Of a stretch of DNA of 64,000 bases, positions 16,551-25,596 are shown piece by piece. The number at the start of each line of letters is the position of its first letter. Positions within the stretch are counted from its first letter, which is position 1. This DNA is from CALKAL01 sp051846895 (lineage in GTDB: Bacteria > Bacillota > Bacilli > Bacillales > Alkalibacillaceae). The position numbers and the translations under genes were made by a program. The notes below the pieces were generated by a model, which saw only the letters and a list, made by a program, of their open reading frames with translations, was not told where the DNA came from and did not search any database. Where the stretch lies: the NCBI GenBank assembly GCA_051846895.1, contig JBPYCQ010000002.1, forward strand, positions 62,001-126,000, given 5' to 3'.

Positions 16551-17747
16551 ATGAAAGGCTGGATGAGTAGGTTCAAAGCAGTATTCGCCCTGTCATTATT
16601 AGCAATATTACTATCAGGGTGCGGTGAACCATTCTTGAGTGCACTTCAACCTCAAGGTGAAGTAGCTGAGAAGATATTTTTCCTTATGATACTTAGTGTC
16701 GGAATTATGACATTCGTATTTTTAGTCGTAATGATCATTTACACATTCGTAATCATTAAGTATCGTCGTAAAAAAGGGCAAGAAGATTATATCCCGAAAC
16801 AAACAGAAGGGAACCATGCCTTAGAAACAATTTGGACTGTTATTCCAATTATTTTACTATTGATTTTAGCAGTGCCAACAGTGCAGTACACATTCTCACT
16901 TGTCGACACTTCTGCCGATGTAACAGAAGACGGTGAAGAACAAGATTCACTATGGATTAACGTTACAGGAAAGCAGTATTGGTGGCATTTTGAGTATGAA
17001 GGTTTAGATGTATCTACAAGTCAGGATTTATATATTCCTACAGACCGTAAAGTATTTTTATCGTTACTGTCAGAGGATGTTATCCACTCATTCTGGGTAC
17101 CGCCTTTAGCAGGTAAGATGGATGTTAACCCAACTGGTAACAGAAACGAAATGTACTTAAATGCTTATGAAGAAGGAGTTTATTGGGGTAAATGTGCTGA
17201 ATTATGTGGTCCATCACACTCATTAATGGACTTCAAAGTGATAGCAGTGAGTCCTGGTGAATTTGAACAGTGGGTAAAAGACATGCAACAAGCAGATCCT
17301 GAAACTGTTCCAGAATCTGCGACAGCTCAAGAAGGGCAAGAATTGTTTAATAACAACTGTATGGCTTGTCATGCGATTGGTTCATCACAGAACAAAATTG
17401 GACCTAATTTAACGAATTTTGGAGACCGCACAAGAATAGCGGGGATCTTAGAATTTGACGAAAAAACTTTAGCTGAGTGGATTAAAACTAAAGGACGCGA
17501 TATGAAACCTGGCAACTTAATGGTTCAAGCGCCTTATGATTTAAACGATGATGAAATAGACAAAATTGTTGAGTATTTATTAACTTTAAGTCCTAGTGAG
17601 ATAACACCTGCAAATGCAGAAGACGGTGTTTATAAAGACTCAGATTTATCTTCACTTTTCCCAGAAGATGAGCCTGCAGAGGATGATGACGAGCAAGGTG
17701 AAGAAGATGGGGAAGAAGATTCTAAGGAAGAAGACAACGAACAGTAA
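16551..17747 (+). CDS. ctaC: Cytochrome caa3 oxidase subunit II with fused cytochrome c domain
   Basis: The 398-residue lipoprotein has lipobox LSGC (Cys24), two membrane helices (about 40-65 and 93-113), and a cupredoxin domain with the CuA site CAELCGPSH near residue 221. A C-terminal cytochrome c domain follows, with the heme motif CMACH near residue 271 and GRDMKPGNLM giving the Met ligand. The last 28 or so residues are almost all Asp/Glu, longer than in B. subtilis CtaC. It takes electrons from cytochrome c to CtaD. It opens the ctaCDEF operon. Confidence 0.95.
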   Translation: MKGWMSRFKAVFALSLLAILLSGCGEPFLSALQPQGEVAEKIFFLMILSVGIMTFVFLVVMIIYTFVIIKYRRKKGQEDYIPKQTEGNHALETIWTVIPIILLLILAVPTVQYTFSLVDTSADVTEDGEEQDSLWINVTGKQYWWHFEYEGLDVSTSQDLYIPTDRKVFLSLLSEDVIHSFWVPPLAGKMDVNPTGNRNEMYLNAYEEGVYWGKCAELCGPSHSLMDFKVIAVSPGEFEQWVKDMQQADPETVPESATAQEGQELFNNNCMACHAIGSSQNKIGPNLTNFGDRTRIAGILEFDEKTLAEWIKTKGRDMKPGNLMVQAPYDLNDDEIDKIVEYLLTLSPSEITPANAEDGVYKDSDLSSLFPEDEPAEDDDEQGEEDGEEDSKEEDNEQ

Positions 17748-17786
17748 TAACGAGTTGTTCTATAATTTTTGAGGGAGGTTAATAGC

Positions 17787-19646
17787 GTGAGTGCTACAAC
17801 TAGACAGAAGGCTAGTTTTGGGTCCGTCTTGTGGGATTACCTCACAACTGTAGACCATAAGAAGATTGCCATTCTTTATTTAATCGGTGGATTTTTCTTC
17901 TTTATTCTTGGCGGACTAGAAGCGATGCTTATTCGTATTCAATTGATTAGTCCAGACAATGAGTTTGTCTCGGCTCAATTTTATAATGAGTTAATGACGA
18001 TGCACGGAACAACAATGATATTTTTAGCGGCAATGCCATTAATATTTTCATTGATGAACGCCGTTCTACCTTTACAAATCGGAGCACGTGATGTTGCGTT
18101 TCCATTTGTTAACGCTTTAGGTTTCTGGTTATTCATATTTGGTGGAATAATGTTAAACGTTTCTTGGTTTGTAACAGGTGCACCAGATGCTGGTTGGACA
18201 GCATATGCACCATTATCCATATTTTCAGAAGGACATGGACTTGATTTCTATGCAGTCGGTTTACAGATTGCCGGTTTCGGTACATTGATGGGTGGTATTA
18301 ACTTCATTGTTACCGTTATTACAATGCGTGCACCAGGTATGACGTTTATGCGTATGCCATTATTTACATGGGCTTCATTCGTAGCAAGTATTTTAATATT
18401 ATTTGCATTCCCGGCATTAACTGTTGGACTATTTTTACTTACTTTTGATCGTTTATTTGGTGCGAACTTCTTTGATCCTACGATGGGTGGTAACGTTATT
18501 ATCTGGGAGCATTTATTCTGGATATTTGGACACCCTGAGGTATATATACTGATATTGCCTGCTTTTGGTACATTTAGTGATATATTTTCAACTTTTTCAA
18601 GAAAAAGACTTTTCGGATATTCGTCAATGGTATTTGCAACAGTATTAATTGCCTTTTTAGGATTCATGGTATGGGCCCACCATATGTTTACAGTTGGTTT
18701 AGGTCCTATCGCAAACTCTATATTCGCTGTTGCAACTATGGCGATAGCCGTGCCAACAGGTATTAAAATATTTAACTGGCTATTTACGATGTGGGGTGGA
18801 AGTATTAAACTAACATCACCAATGATGTGGGGATTAGGTTTTATTCCATCATTTACAATCGGTGGTATGACAGGTATTATGGTTGCTTCAGCTGCAGCTG
18901 ACTTCCAATACCATGATACTTATTTCGTAGTAGCTCACTTCCACTATGTAATCGTTGGTGGTACAGTATTCGGTATATTCGCTGGATTCGTTTATTGGTG
19001 GCCAAAAATGTTCGGTAAGATGTTAAATGAGAAATTGAATCACTTGTTCTTTTGGTTATTCTTTATTGGTTTCCATTTAACGTTCTTTGTACAACACTTC
19101 TTAGGTCTAATGGGTATGCCTCGTCGTTACTGGAAGTTCTTAGAAGGCCAAGGGTTAGACTTGTTTAACTTGATAAGTACAATCGGAGCGTTCTTTATGG
19201 CAGCTGGAACCATTGTATTCCTTTACAACATTATCATTACACAACGTAAAGGTGAAAAAGCTGCTGCAGATGCATGGGGAGAGGGTCGTACGCTTGAATG
19301 GTCGATTCCATCACCACCACCATATTACAACTTTAAACAATTACCTCTAGTAAGAGGATTAGATCCGTTATGGATAGAGAAAACTGAAGGTAACGGAAAA
19401 ATGTTACCTGGTGAGCCGTTAGGTGATATTCACATGCCTAATAACTCATTTATACCGTTTTTATTCTCACTTGGGTTATTTATAGCAGGTTTTGGTGTTA
19501 TTTTCCAAGGCCCTTATTGGATCTTTGCAGTAATCGGTTTTGGTCTGTGGGCACTAAGTATGTTTACTAGATCCTTTAAAGATGATTTAGGATACCACAT
19601 TCCAAAAGAAGAATTAGAAAAAGAGGGGGATGGTTCTAATGGCTGA
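17787..19646 (+). CDS. ctaD: Cytochrome caa3 oxidase subunit I
   Basis: The 619-residue heme-copper oxidase core has 12 or more helices. GHPEVYILILP holds the D-channel Glu and the CuB His cross-linked to Tyr, WAHHMFTVG supplies two more CuB histidines, and HFHYVIVGG carries the heme ligands. It reduces O2 to water at the heme a3-CuB centre while pumping protons. GTG 17787 is used because GAGGGAGG is 9 nt upstream; an earlier GTG-type start would lie inside that site. Its last 8 nt overlap ctaE. Confidence 0.95.
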   Translation: MSATTRQKASFGSVLWDYLTTVDHKKIAILYLIGGFFFFILGGLEAMLIRIQLISPDNEFVSAQFYNELMTMHGTTMIFLAAMPLIFSLMNAVLPLQIGARDVAFPFVNALGFWLFIFGGIMLNVSWFVTGAPDAGWTAYAPLSIFSEGHGLDFYAVGLQIAGFGTLMGGINFIVTVITMRAPGMTFMRMPLFTWASFVASILILFAFPALTVGLFLLTFDRLFGANFFDPTMGGNVIIWEHLFWIFGHPEVYILILPAFGTFSDIFSTFSRKRLFGYSSMVFATVLIAFLGFMVWAHHMFTVGLGPIANSIFAVATMAIAVPTGIKIFNWLFTMWGGSIKLTSPMMWGLGFIPSFTIGGMTGIMVASAAADFQYHDTYFVVAHFHYVIVGGTVFGIFAGFVYWWPKMFGKMLNEKLNHLFFWLFFIGFHLTFFVQHFLGLMGMPRRYWKFLEGQGLDLFNLISTIGAFFMAAGTIVFLYNIIITQRKGEKAAADAWGEGRTLEWSIPSPPPYYNFKQLPLVRGLDPLWIEKTEGNGKMLPGEPLGDIHMPNNSFIPFLFSLGLFIAGFGVIFQGPYWIFAVIGFGLWALSMFTRSFKDDLGYHIPKEELEKEGDGSNG

Positions 19647-20259
19647 GGATTTATTGAAAACAGGTAATTTACCAAGACATCCTGAAAGAGCCACCCTTGA
19701 AGGTCGAAATAAATTTTTAGGATTTTGGTTCTTCTTAGGTGGAGAGACAGTATTATTCGCAAGTTTATTCGGAACGTATTTAGCTCTTAAAAACTCCCAT
19801 ATGGACGGTGTTCCAGCTCAAGAACTATATGGATTAGGACTCGTGTTTGTTATGACGATGGTTCTTTTAACAAGTTCATTAACGAGTGTATACGCCATCT
19901 ACCATATGAGAAATGGTAATTTCAAACAAATGATGCTTTGGTTTGGAATTACGGTAGCATTAGGATTTACGTTCTTAGGCTTTGAAATTTATGAGTTCCA
20001 TCATTATGTCACTGATTATGGACATGGATTTACCACGTCAGCATTTTCATCTGCGTTCTATGCTCTAGTCGGATTTCACGGAGCGCACGTCGCTTTCGGA
20101 TTAGCATGGATTCTTGGTTTAATGATTCGTAACTCTAAACGTGGAATAAACTTATATAACGCACCTAAGTTTTATATAGCGAGTCTATACTGGCACTTTA
20201 TTGACGTTGTATGGGTATTCATTTTCACAGTAGTTTATCTCATGGGAAAGGTGGGCTAA
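19639..20259 (+). CDS. ctaE: Cytochrome caa3 oxidase subunit III
   Basis: The 206-residue five-helix subunit has the family motifs NKFLGFWFFLGGETVLFASL, FEIYEFHHY, GFHGAHVAFG and YWHFIDVVW. It stabilises subunit I and sustains proton uptake. ATG 19639 has AGAGGGGG 9 nt upstream; the ATG at 19630 touches that site. The start lies inside ctaD (8-nt overlap), so translation is coupled. Confidence 0.95.
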   Translation: MAEDLLKTGNLPRHPERATLEGRNKFLGFWFFLGGETVLFASLFGTYLALKNSHMDGVPAQELYGLGLVFVMTMVLLTSSLTSVYAIYHMRNGNFKQMMLWFGITVALGFTFLGFEIYEFHHYVTDYGHGFTTSAFSSAFYALVGFHGAHVAFGLAWILGLMIRNSKRGINLYNAPKFYIASLYWHFIDVVWVFIFTVVYLMGKVG

Positions 20260-20262
20260 TAT

Positions 20263-20589
20263 ATGAGTGATAACACCAATTCCGTAAATCATAAAGACGA
20301 GTTTTACAAAAAGAAAAACAAAGCTGAAATGAAACATCAAGTGTTAACTTTTGTCATGATGATTGCGTTCACCATTGTTTCATTCGGTTTAGTAATGTCG
20401 GATGTAAGTAAACTATTTACAACATTAACAATCTTGTTATTGGCCGGCGTTCAAGTGATGTTTCAACTGTTTTACTTCATGCACTTAAAAGAAGAAGAGC
20501 ATGAATTTCCAACGATTATGATTTTCGCAGGTATTTTTGCAGCAACACTTTGTATACTTGGGTTAACAACAATCGTCTGGTGGGGTTAA
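20263..20589 (+). CDS. ctaF: Cytochrome caa3 oxidase subunit IV
   Basis: The 108-residue three-helix small subunit has MFQLFYFMHLKEEEHEFPT, typical of subunit IV. It starts 3 nt after the ctaE stop, behind AAAGGTGG. It is the last gene before a strong terminator that closes the cta operon; ctaG is 8 kb away. Confidence 0.92.
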   Translation: MSDNTNSVNHKDEFYKKKNKAEMKHQVLTFVMMIAFTIVSFGLVMSDVSKLFTTLTILLLAGVQVMFQLFYFMHLKEEEHEFPTIMIFAGIFAATLCILGLTTIVWWG

Positions 20590-20608
20590 AATTATATAAT
20601 TTGTTTTA

Positions 20609-20647
20609 AAGTAGGTACAATCGATGGATTGTACCTACTTTTTTTTA
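20609..20647 (+). terminator. Terminator of the ctaCDEF operon
   Basis: The perfect 14-bp stem AAGTAGGTACAATC/GATTGTACCTACTT has a 4-nt loop and T6-8. Confidence 0.92.
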
Positions 20648-20785
20648 TGAGTTAGTCATTAAATTGCGAACCTTTGTATATTAAATTATAAAGGCCTAAA
20701 AATATACTAGTTCTTTAATAATTATAAATTTCACTTTATTATATTCTGTGCTAATTAAAAATAAATTTGTCTAGGGGGAGATTTT

Positions 20786-21817
20786 TTGTCGGAAGCCATC
20801 TTACAAGTTGAACATTTACATACACATTTTTTTACGGATGAAGGTGAAATCCCTGCAGTAGAAAGTGTTAGTTTTAAACTACATAAAGGTGAAGTATTAG
20901 GTGTGGTTGGAGAATCTGGCTGTGGAAAAAGTGTGACCTCTTTATCTATTATGCAGTTAATTCCTAAACCTCCTGGAAAAATTGTTGATGGTAAAATTTT
21001 GTTCAAAGGAAAAGATTTATTAGAAGCAGATGAACGGACGATGAAACGAATTCGCGGGAATGAAATTGCGATGATTTTCCAAGAACCGATGACTTCACTT
21101 GATCCTTTATTTACTATTGGAAATCAAATTATTGAGGCGATTCAATTACACCAAAAGTTAAGCAAAAAAGCTGCTAAGAAAAAGGCTATTAACTTACTAG
21201 AGAAAGTAGGGATTCCAAGAGCTACTGAAGTCATTAATGAGTATCCACATCAGTTATCCGGGGGCATGAGACAAAGAGTAATGATTGCGATTGCTATGTC
21301 TTGTGATCCAGATATATTGATTGCCGATGAGCCAACAACTGCTCTTGATGTCACAATTCAAGCTCAAATCCTTGATTTAATGCGAAGGTTAAACAAAGAG
21401 AACAATACAGCTATTTTGTTAATTACACATGATTTAGGCGTTGTAGCTGAGATGTGTGACCGAGTAGTTGTTATGTATTCAGGTCAAGTCGTTGAAGAGG
21501 GTACTGTACGAGAAATATTGAAAGACCCGAAGCACCCCTACACTAAAGGGCTGATTAAATCTCTACCTAAAATTGACCAAAAAGAAAAATCGTTATACTC
21601 CATACCTGGTACTGTTATGAGACCAAAATTAAACTTCCAAGGTTGCCGTTTTGCATCACGTTGTGAATTTGCTTTTGAACGTTGTATTCAAGAAAACCCT
21701 CAACTCATCTCCATTGGTAAAAATAGACAGACTCGTTGTTTCTTATATGAAGAAAGTAATGGAGGTGATATAGCCCATGTTGGATCAAGTAGAGACACCA
21801 ATTCTACAAGTCAATAA
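20786..21817 (+). CDS. Dipeptide/oligopeptide ABC transporter ATP-binding protein (DppD/OppD type)
   Basis: The 343-residue ATPase has Walker A GESGCGKS near residue 44, signature LSGGMRQR, Walker B ILIADEPTTALD, and the C-terminal Opp/Dpp extension with cysteines (CRFASRCEFAFERC) that bind an iron-sulfur cluster in some members. It starts with TTG behind TAGGGGGAG. It ends 41 nt inside the next gene, in another frame; both proteins are intact. It is the first gene of a five-gene transporter operon lying between ctaF and ctaG. Confidence 0.9.
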   Translation: MSEAILQVEHLHTHFFTDEGEIPAVESVSFKLHKGEVLGVVGESGCGKSVTSLSIMQLIPKPPGKIVDGKILFKGKDLLEADERTMKRIRGNEIAMIFQEPMTSLDPLFTIGNQIIEAIQLHQKLSKKAAKKKAINLLEKVGIPRATEVINEYPHQLSGGMRQRVMIAIAMSCDPDILIADEPTTALDVTIQAQILDLMRRLNKENNTAILLITHDLGVVAEMCDRVVVMYSGQVVEEGTVREILKDPKHPYTKGLIKSLPKIDQKEKSLYSIPGTVMRPKLNFQGCRFASRCEFAFERCIQENPQLISIGKNRQTRCFLYEESNGGDIAHVGSSRDTNSTSQ

Positions 21818-22760
21818 TTTAAAAAAATATTTTGATGTAAAGGGTGGGGTATTTAGCAGAAAGGTTGGAGAAGTAAAAGCCGTTGATGAAGTTTCATTCA
21901 CTGTAAACAAAGGAGAAATATTAGGGATCGTTGGTGAATCAGGTTGTGGTAAATCGACGACGGGTAAAGCAATTTTACGTTTAATTGAGCCGACCGAGGG
22001 TGAAATATTATTTGAAGGTGAAGACATTTCAAAAATTAATGATGAACAAATGAGACTTTTACGTCGTGACATGCAAATTATTTTCCAAGATCCATATGCA
22101 TCGCTTAATCCACGACATACAGTTGAAAAAATTATTAGTGAACCTTTATTAGTTCACGGCATGACTTCCGCCAAAGAGCGGAAAAACCGTGTGAAAGAGT
22201 TATTAGAAACGGTTGGATTAAGGCCCTATCACGCATCAAGATATCCGCACCAATTTAGTGGGGGACAAAGACAGAGAATAGGTATTGCTCGAGCATTAGC
22301 TAATCATCCTAAATTAATTATTTGTGATGAACCTGTATCAGCGTTAGATGTGTCGGTACAATCTCAAATTTTAAACTTAATGAGTAAGCTTAGAGATCAA
22401 TTTCAATTAACATATATTTTCATTGCACATGATTTAAGCGTTGTCAAACATATTAGTGATCGAGTAGGTGTGATGTATTTAGGGCGTATGATTGAACTTG
22501 CAGAAAATGAACATCTATATGAGTCACCAAAACATCCGTACACTCAAGCTTTATTATCAGCTGTTCCAGTTGCAGACCCAGATGTAAAACGAGAAAGAAT
22601 CATCTTGGAAGGTGATGTACCTAGTCCCTCAAACCCTCCTACAGGATGCGCCTTTCATACACGATGTCCAATGGCAATGGATGTTTGTAAAGAGATTAGA
22701 CCTAGATTTCAAGAAGTTGACCAAAAACATTTTGTTGCTTGCCATCTTTATAACGAATAG
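21777..22760 (+). CDS. Dipeptide/oligopeptide ABC transporter ATP-binding protein (DppF/OppF type)
   Basis: The 327-residue partner ATPase has Walker A GESGCGKST, FQDPYASLNPR, signature FSGGQRQRIG, Walker B LIICDEPVSALD, H-loop AHDLSVVKHI, and a Cys-containing C-terminus (CAFHTRCPMAMDVC). ATG 21777 follows GGAGGTGATATAGCCC. It overlaps the preceding ATPase by 41 nt, so translation is coupled. Confidence 0.9.
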   Translation: MLDQVETPILQVNNLKKYFDVKGGVFSRKVGEVKAVDEVSFTVNKGEILGIVGESGCGKSTTGKAILRLIEPTEGEILFEGEDISKINDEQMRLLRRDMQIIFQDPYASLNPRHTVEKIISEPLLVHGMTSAKERKNRVKELLETVGLRPYHASRYPHQFSGGQRQRIGIARALANHPKLIICDEPVSALDVSVQSQILNLMSKLRDQFQLTYIFIAHDLSVVKHISDRVGVMYLGRMIELAENEHLYESPKHPYTQALLSAVPVADPDVKRERIILEGDVPSPSNPPTGCAFHTRCPMAMDVCKEIRPRFQEVDQKHFVACHLYNE

Positions 22761-22809
22761 CAGCTCAATGTTTTTAATAAATAATATTTTCAAGGGGGTA
22801 TAAGTAAGA

Positions 22810-24489
22810 ATGAAAAGAATCTCTTTATTGTTTGCTGTCATGGTTTCAATTTTATTAATTTTAGCTTTGACAGCGTGTGGAGGAGATGGTGATTCAACAG
22901 ACAAACCAGATGATCAAACAGACAAAGAGCAAAATAACTCAGAAGACAATCAATCAGAAGACAGTCAAGAAGGCGAGAAAGTATTAGTTTTTGCTAGAGG
23001 TGGAGATTCAGAAAGTTTAGATTTCGGCAGTACGACTGATGGTGAATCATCTCGCGTTACGAAGCAAATCTATGAGTCATTATTAGAATTTGATAAAGAG
23101 TCATTTGATTTGAAGCCTGGGCTCGCACATGATTGGGAAGTGAGTGATGATGGATTAACGTATACGTTTTACTTAGAGGAAGGCGTTACATTCCATGATG
23201 GAACTGATTTCAACGCTGAAGCTGTCAAAATCAACTTTGAACGTTGGGCAGATCCAAATCACGAATTTTCTTTTAGTGACGATGGGTACGTTTATACGAT
23301 GTATGGTATTATGTTTGGTGGTTATAAAGGTGACGAAGGACATGTGATTGATGAGATTGTTGTTGAAAATGATTATACAGTTGTCTTTAAACTAAATCGA
23401 CCATTAGGTTTCTTCTTACAAAACATGGGAATGAGTTATTTTGCGATTACATCTCCAACAGCATTAGAAAAATACGGAGCGTCCATTAACGAAAACCCAG
23501 TTGGAACAGGTCCATTTAAGTTCGTAAGCTGGACAAAAGATGACTCAATCGTTTTAGAAAAGTTTGAAGATTACCGAAAAGAAGGTCTTCCGAAATTAGA
23601 CCGAGTCATTTTTGAAGTCATCCCTGAAAATGCAGCGCGTCTCATAGCTTTAAGATCAGGTGATATCGACATTATGGATGGACTCAATCCAGACGATGCG
23701 GCAGGTGTTGAAAGTGATGAAAATCTAACTCTTTACACTAGAGCTGCAAATAACTTTGGTTACATCGGTTTCCAAACTGAGAAAGCACCAATGGATAATA
23801 AGTTAGTACGACAAGCTATTAACCATGCGATTGATCGTGAGGCAATAGTAAATGCCTTGTATGCGGGGTATGCAATACCAGCAAAAAATCCACTTCCACC
23901 TGGATACTTAGGATATAACGATGAAATAGAACCATATGATTTCGATTTGGATAAAGCAAAAGCATTACTTGAAGAAGCTGGCTATGCTGATGGATTTGAT
24001 ATTGAGCTTTGGACGATGCCAGTTGCTAGACCGTACATGCCAGACCCTGAAACAGTTGCAGAGATTGTCCGTAATAATCTAGCACAAATTGGAATTAATG
24101 CTAACATTCATCGTGAAGAGTGGGCACCTTACTTAGAGAAGACAGAAAATGGTGAACAAGAGATGTTCATGTTAGGTTGGTCAGGTACAAACGGTGATCC
24201 AGACTATTTCTTAGGAAGTTTACTCCACTCGAGTGCGATTGGTGGAAGTAATAATACGTTCTTTAACAATGAAGAAGTTGATCAATTACTTGACGCTGCT
24301 AAAGTTGAAGTTGACCAAGAAGAACGAGCGGAACTTTATAAGCAAGCTCAAGCTATTATTCACGAAGAAGCACCAATGGTAGTATTAGTTCATTCAACAC
24401 CTGTTTTAGCCGCTAGTAATCGTGTTCAAAATTATGTGCCACACCCATCAACGAGTGAATCACTAGCCGAAGTAGATCTTGTAGACTAA
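22810..24489 (+). CDS. Dipeptide-type ABC transporter substrate-binding lipoprotein
   Basis: The 559-residue solute-binding protein family 5 member has lipobox LTAC (Cys23), then a 35-residue Asp/Glu/Ser-rich linker. The mature domain shares many motifs with E. coli DppA: LAHDWEVSDDGLTYTFYL, NPVGTGPFKF, MPVARPYMPDP, LGWSGTNGDPDYFL and YKQAQAIIHEEAP. Dipeptides are the most likely ligand, but heme, peptides or glutathione are known in this subfamily. It is placed after the ATPases and 93 nt before the permeases. Confidence 0.85.
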   Translation: MKRISLLFAVMVSILLILALTACGGDGDSTDKPDDQTDKEQNNSEDNQSEDSQEGEKVLVFARGGDSESLDFGSTTDGESSRVTKQIYESLLEFDKESFDLKPGLAHDWEVSDDGLTYTFYLEEGVTFHDGTDFNAEAVKINFERWADPNHEFSFSDDGYVYTMYGIMFGGYKGDEGHVIDEIVVENDYTVVFKLNRPLGFFLQNMGMSYFAITSPTALEKYGASINENPVGTGPFKFVSWTKDDSIVLEKFEDYRKEGLPKLDRVIFEVIPENAARLIALRSGDIDIMDGLNPDDAAGVESDENLTLYTRAANNFGYIGFQTEKAPMDNKLVRQAINHAIDREAIVNALYAGYAIPAKNPLPPGYLGYNDEIEPYDFDLDKAKALLEEAGYADGFDIELWTMPVARPYMPDPETVAEIVRNNLAQIGINANIHREEWAPYLEKTENGEQEMFMLGWSGTNGDPDYFLGSLLHSSAIGGSNNTFFNNEEVDQLLDAAKVEVDQEERAELYKQAQAIIHEEAPMVVLVHSTPVLAASNRVQNYVPHPSTSESLAEVDLVD

Positions 24490-24513
24490 TAGACGAGTTG
24501 TTTAACATGCTGG

Positions 24514-24550
24514 AGGGTAGTAGAGTGACCTCTACTCCCTTCATTTCTTT
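24514..24550 (+). terminator. Intercistronic hairpin, partial terminator or stabiliser
   Basis: The stem AGGGTAGTAGAG/CTCTACTCCCT has one bulged T and is followed by TCATTTCTTT. It lies between the binding-protein gene and the permeases and may lower permease expression relative to the binding protein. Confidence 0.6.
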
Positions 24551-24582
24551 AAAATAATGGTCTATAAGTTGGAGGTGAAATA

Positions 24583-25584
24583 GTGCTTGCCTACACTCTA
24601 CGCCGGTTATTAATGTTAATTCCAGTTTTGTTTGGGATGACCATTATTACATTCGGAATCATTTATTTAATTCCTGGTAACCCCGCCTCAACTATTTTAG
24701 GCGAATCAGCTACAGCTGAAGCTATTAAAAATATGGAAGCAGCCCTCGGATTAGATCAGCCAGTCTATATTCAATATGCTGCTTACATGGGTGATTTATT
24801 ACAGGGTGATCTCGGTACTTCGTTAAGAACTAAAACGAGTATTAGTTCAGAAATAGGGCCACGATTAGCTGCGACAGCTGAGTTAACTTTCTTTGCGATG
24901 ATTTTTGCTGTTGTTATTGGGGTTAACGCAGGAATTATAAGTGCTTGGAAGCAAAATTCATGGTTTGACTTTTTAGCGATGGCATTTGCTTTAATTGGTG
25001 TATCTATGCCTGTTTTTTGGTTAGCTTTAATGGAACAATGGGCATTTGCACAAGAACTTGGCTGGTTACCTTCAAACGGTAGACAGAACAGTCGAGACCC
25101 AATAGATCCAATTACACATTTCTACGTTTTAGATTCCATTTTACATATGGACTTTAAGCGAACGGTTACCGTGCTTAAACATTTAATTTTACCAAGTATT
25201 GCGTTAGGAACAATTCCGATGGCGATTATTGCCCGAATGACTCGATCAAGTATGTTAGAAGTAATGAAATCCGATTATATTCGTACGGTGAGATCTAAAG
25301 GTTCTGGTCAATTTTTAATCATTTATAAGCACGCGTTAAAGAATGCATCAATCCCTGTTTTGACCGTCATTGGTTTACAGACTGGAGTATTACTCGGAGG
25401 GGCGATATTAACTGAAACTATTTTTGCTTGGCCTGGAATTGGAAGGTATGTCTATGAAGCTATTTCGTATCGGGATTATCCAGTAATTCAATCTGGAATT
25501 TTAATTATTGCATTAATATTTGTCATTATAAACTTGGTCGTCGATCTACTTTATGCATATATCGATCCAAGGATTAAATATTAG
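24583..25584 (+). CDS. Dipeptide-type ABC transporter permease (DppB type)
   Basis: The 333-residue permease begins LAYTLRRLLMLIPVLFGMTIITF and has QGDLGTSL near residue 84, six membrane helices, and the ATPase-coupling EAA loop MLEVMKSDYIRTVRSKG near 226. GTG 24583 is behind GGAGGTGAAAT. It forms the channel with the following permease. Confidence 0.9.
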   Translation: MLAYTLRRLLMLIPVLFGMTIITFGIIYLIPGNPASTILGESATAEAIKNMEAALGLDQPVYIQYAAYMGDLLQGDLGTSLRTKTSISSEIGPRLAATAELTFFAMIFAVVIGVNAGIISAWKQNSWFDFLAMAFALIGVSMPVFWLALMEQWAFAQELGWLPSNGRQNSRDPIDPITHFYVLDSILHMDFKRTVTVLKHLILPSIALGTIPMAIIARMTRSSMLEVMKSDYIRTVRSKGSGQFLIIYKHALKNASIPVLTVIGLQTGVLLGGAILTETIFAWPGIGRYVYEAISYRDYPVIQSGILIIALIFVIINLVVDLLYAYIDPRIKY

Positions 25585-25596
25585 GGGGGTGTAATC

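Noticed and set aside
17981..18667. Long open frames on the strand opposite ctaD and elsewhere
   Set aside because: They lie wholly within well-conserved genes, lack ribosome sites and have no recognisable domains. They arise from codon bias.
21777..21817. The 41-nt overlap of the two transporter ATPase genes as a frameshift
   Set aside because: Both proteins have complete Walker, signature and C-terminal cysteine motifs, and the second gene has its own ribosome site. This is a true overlap.
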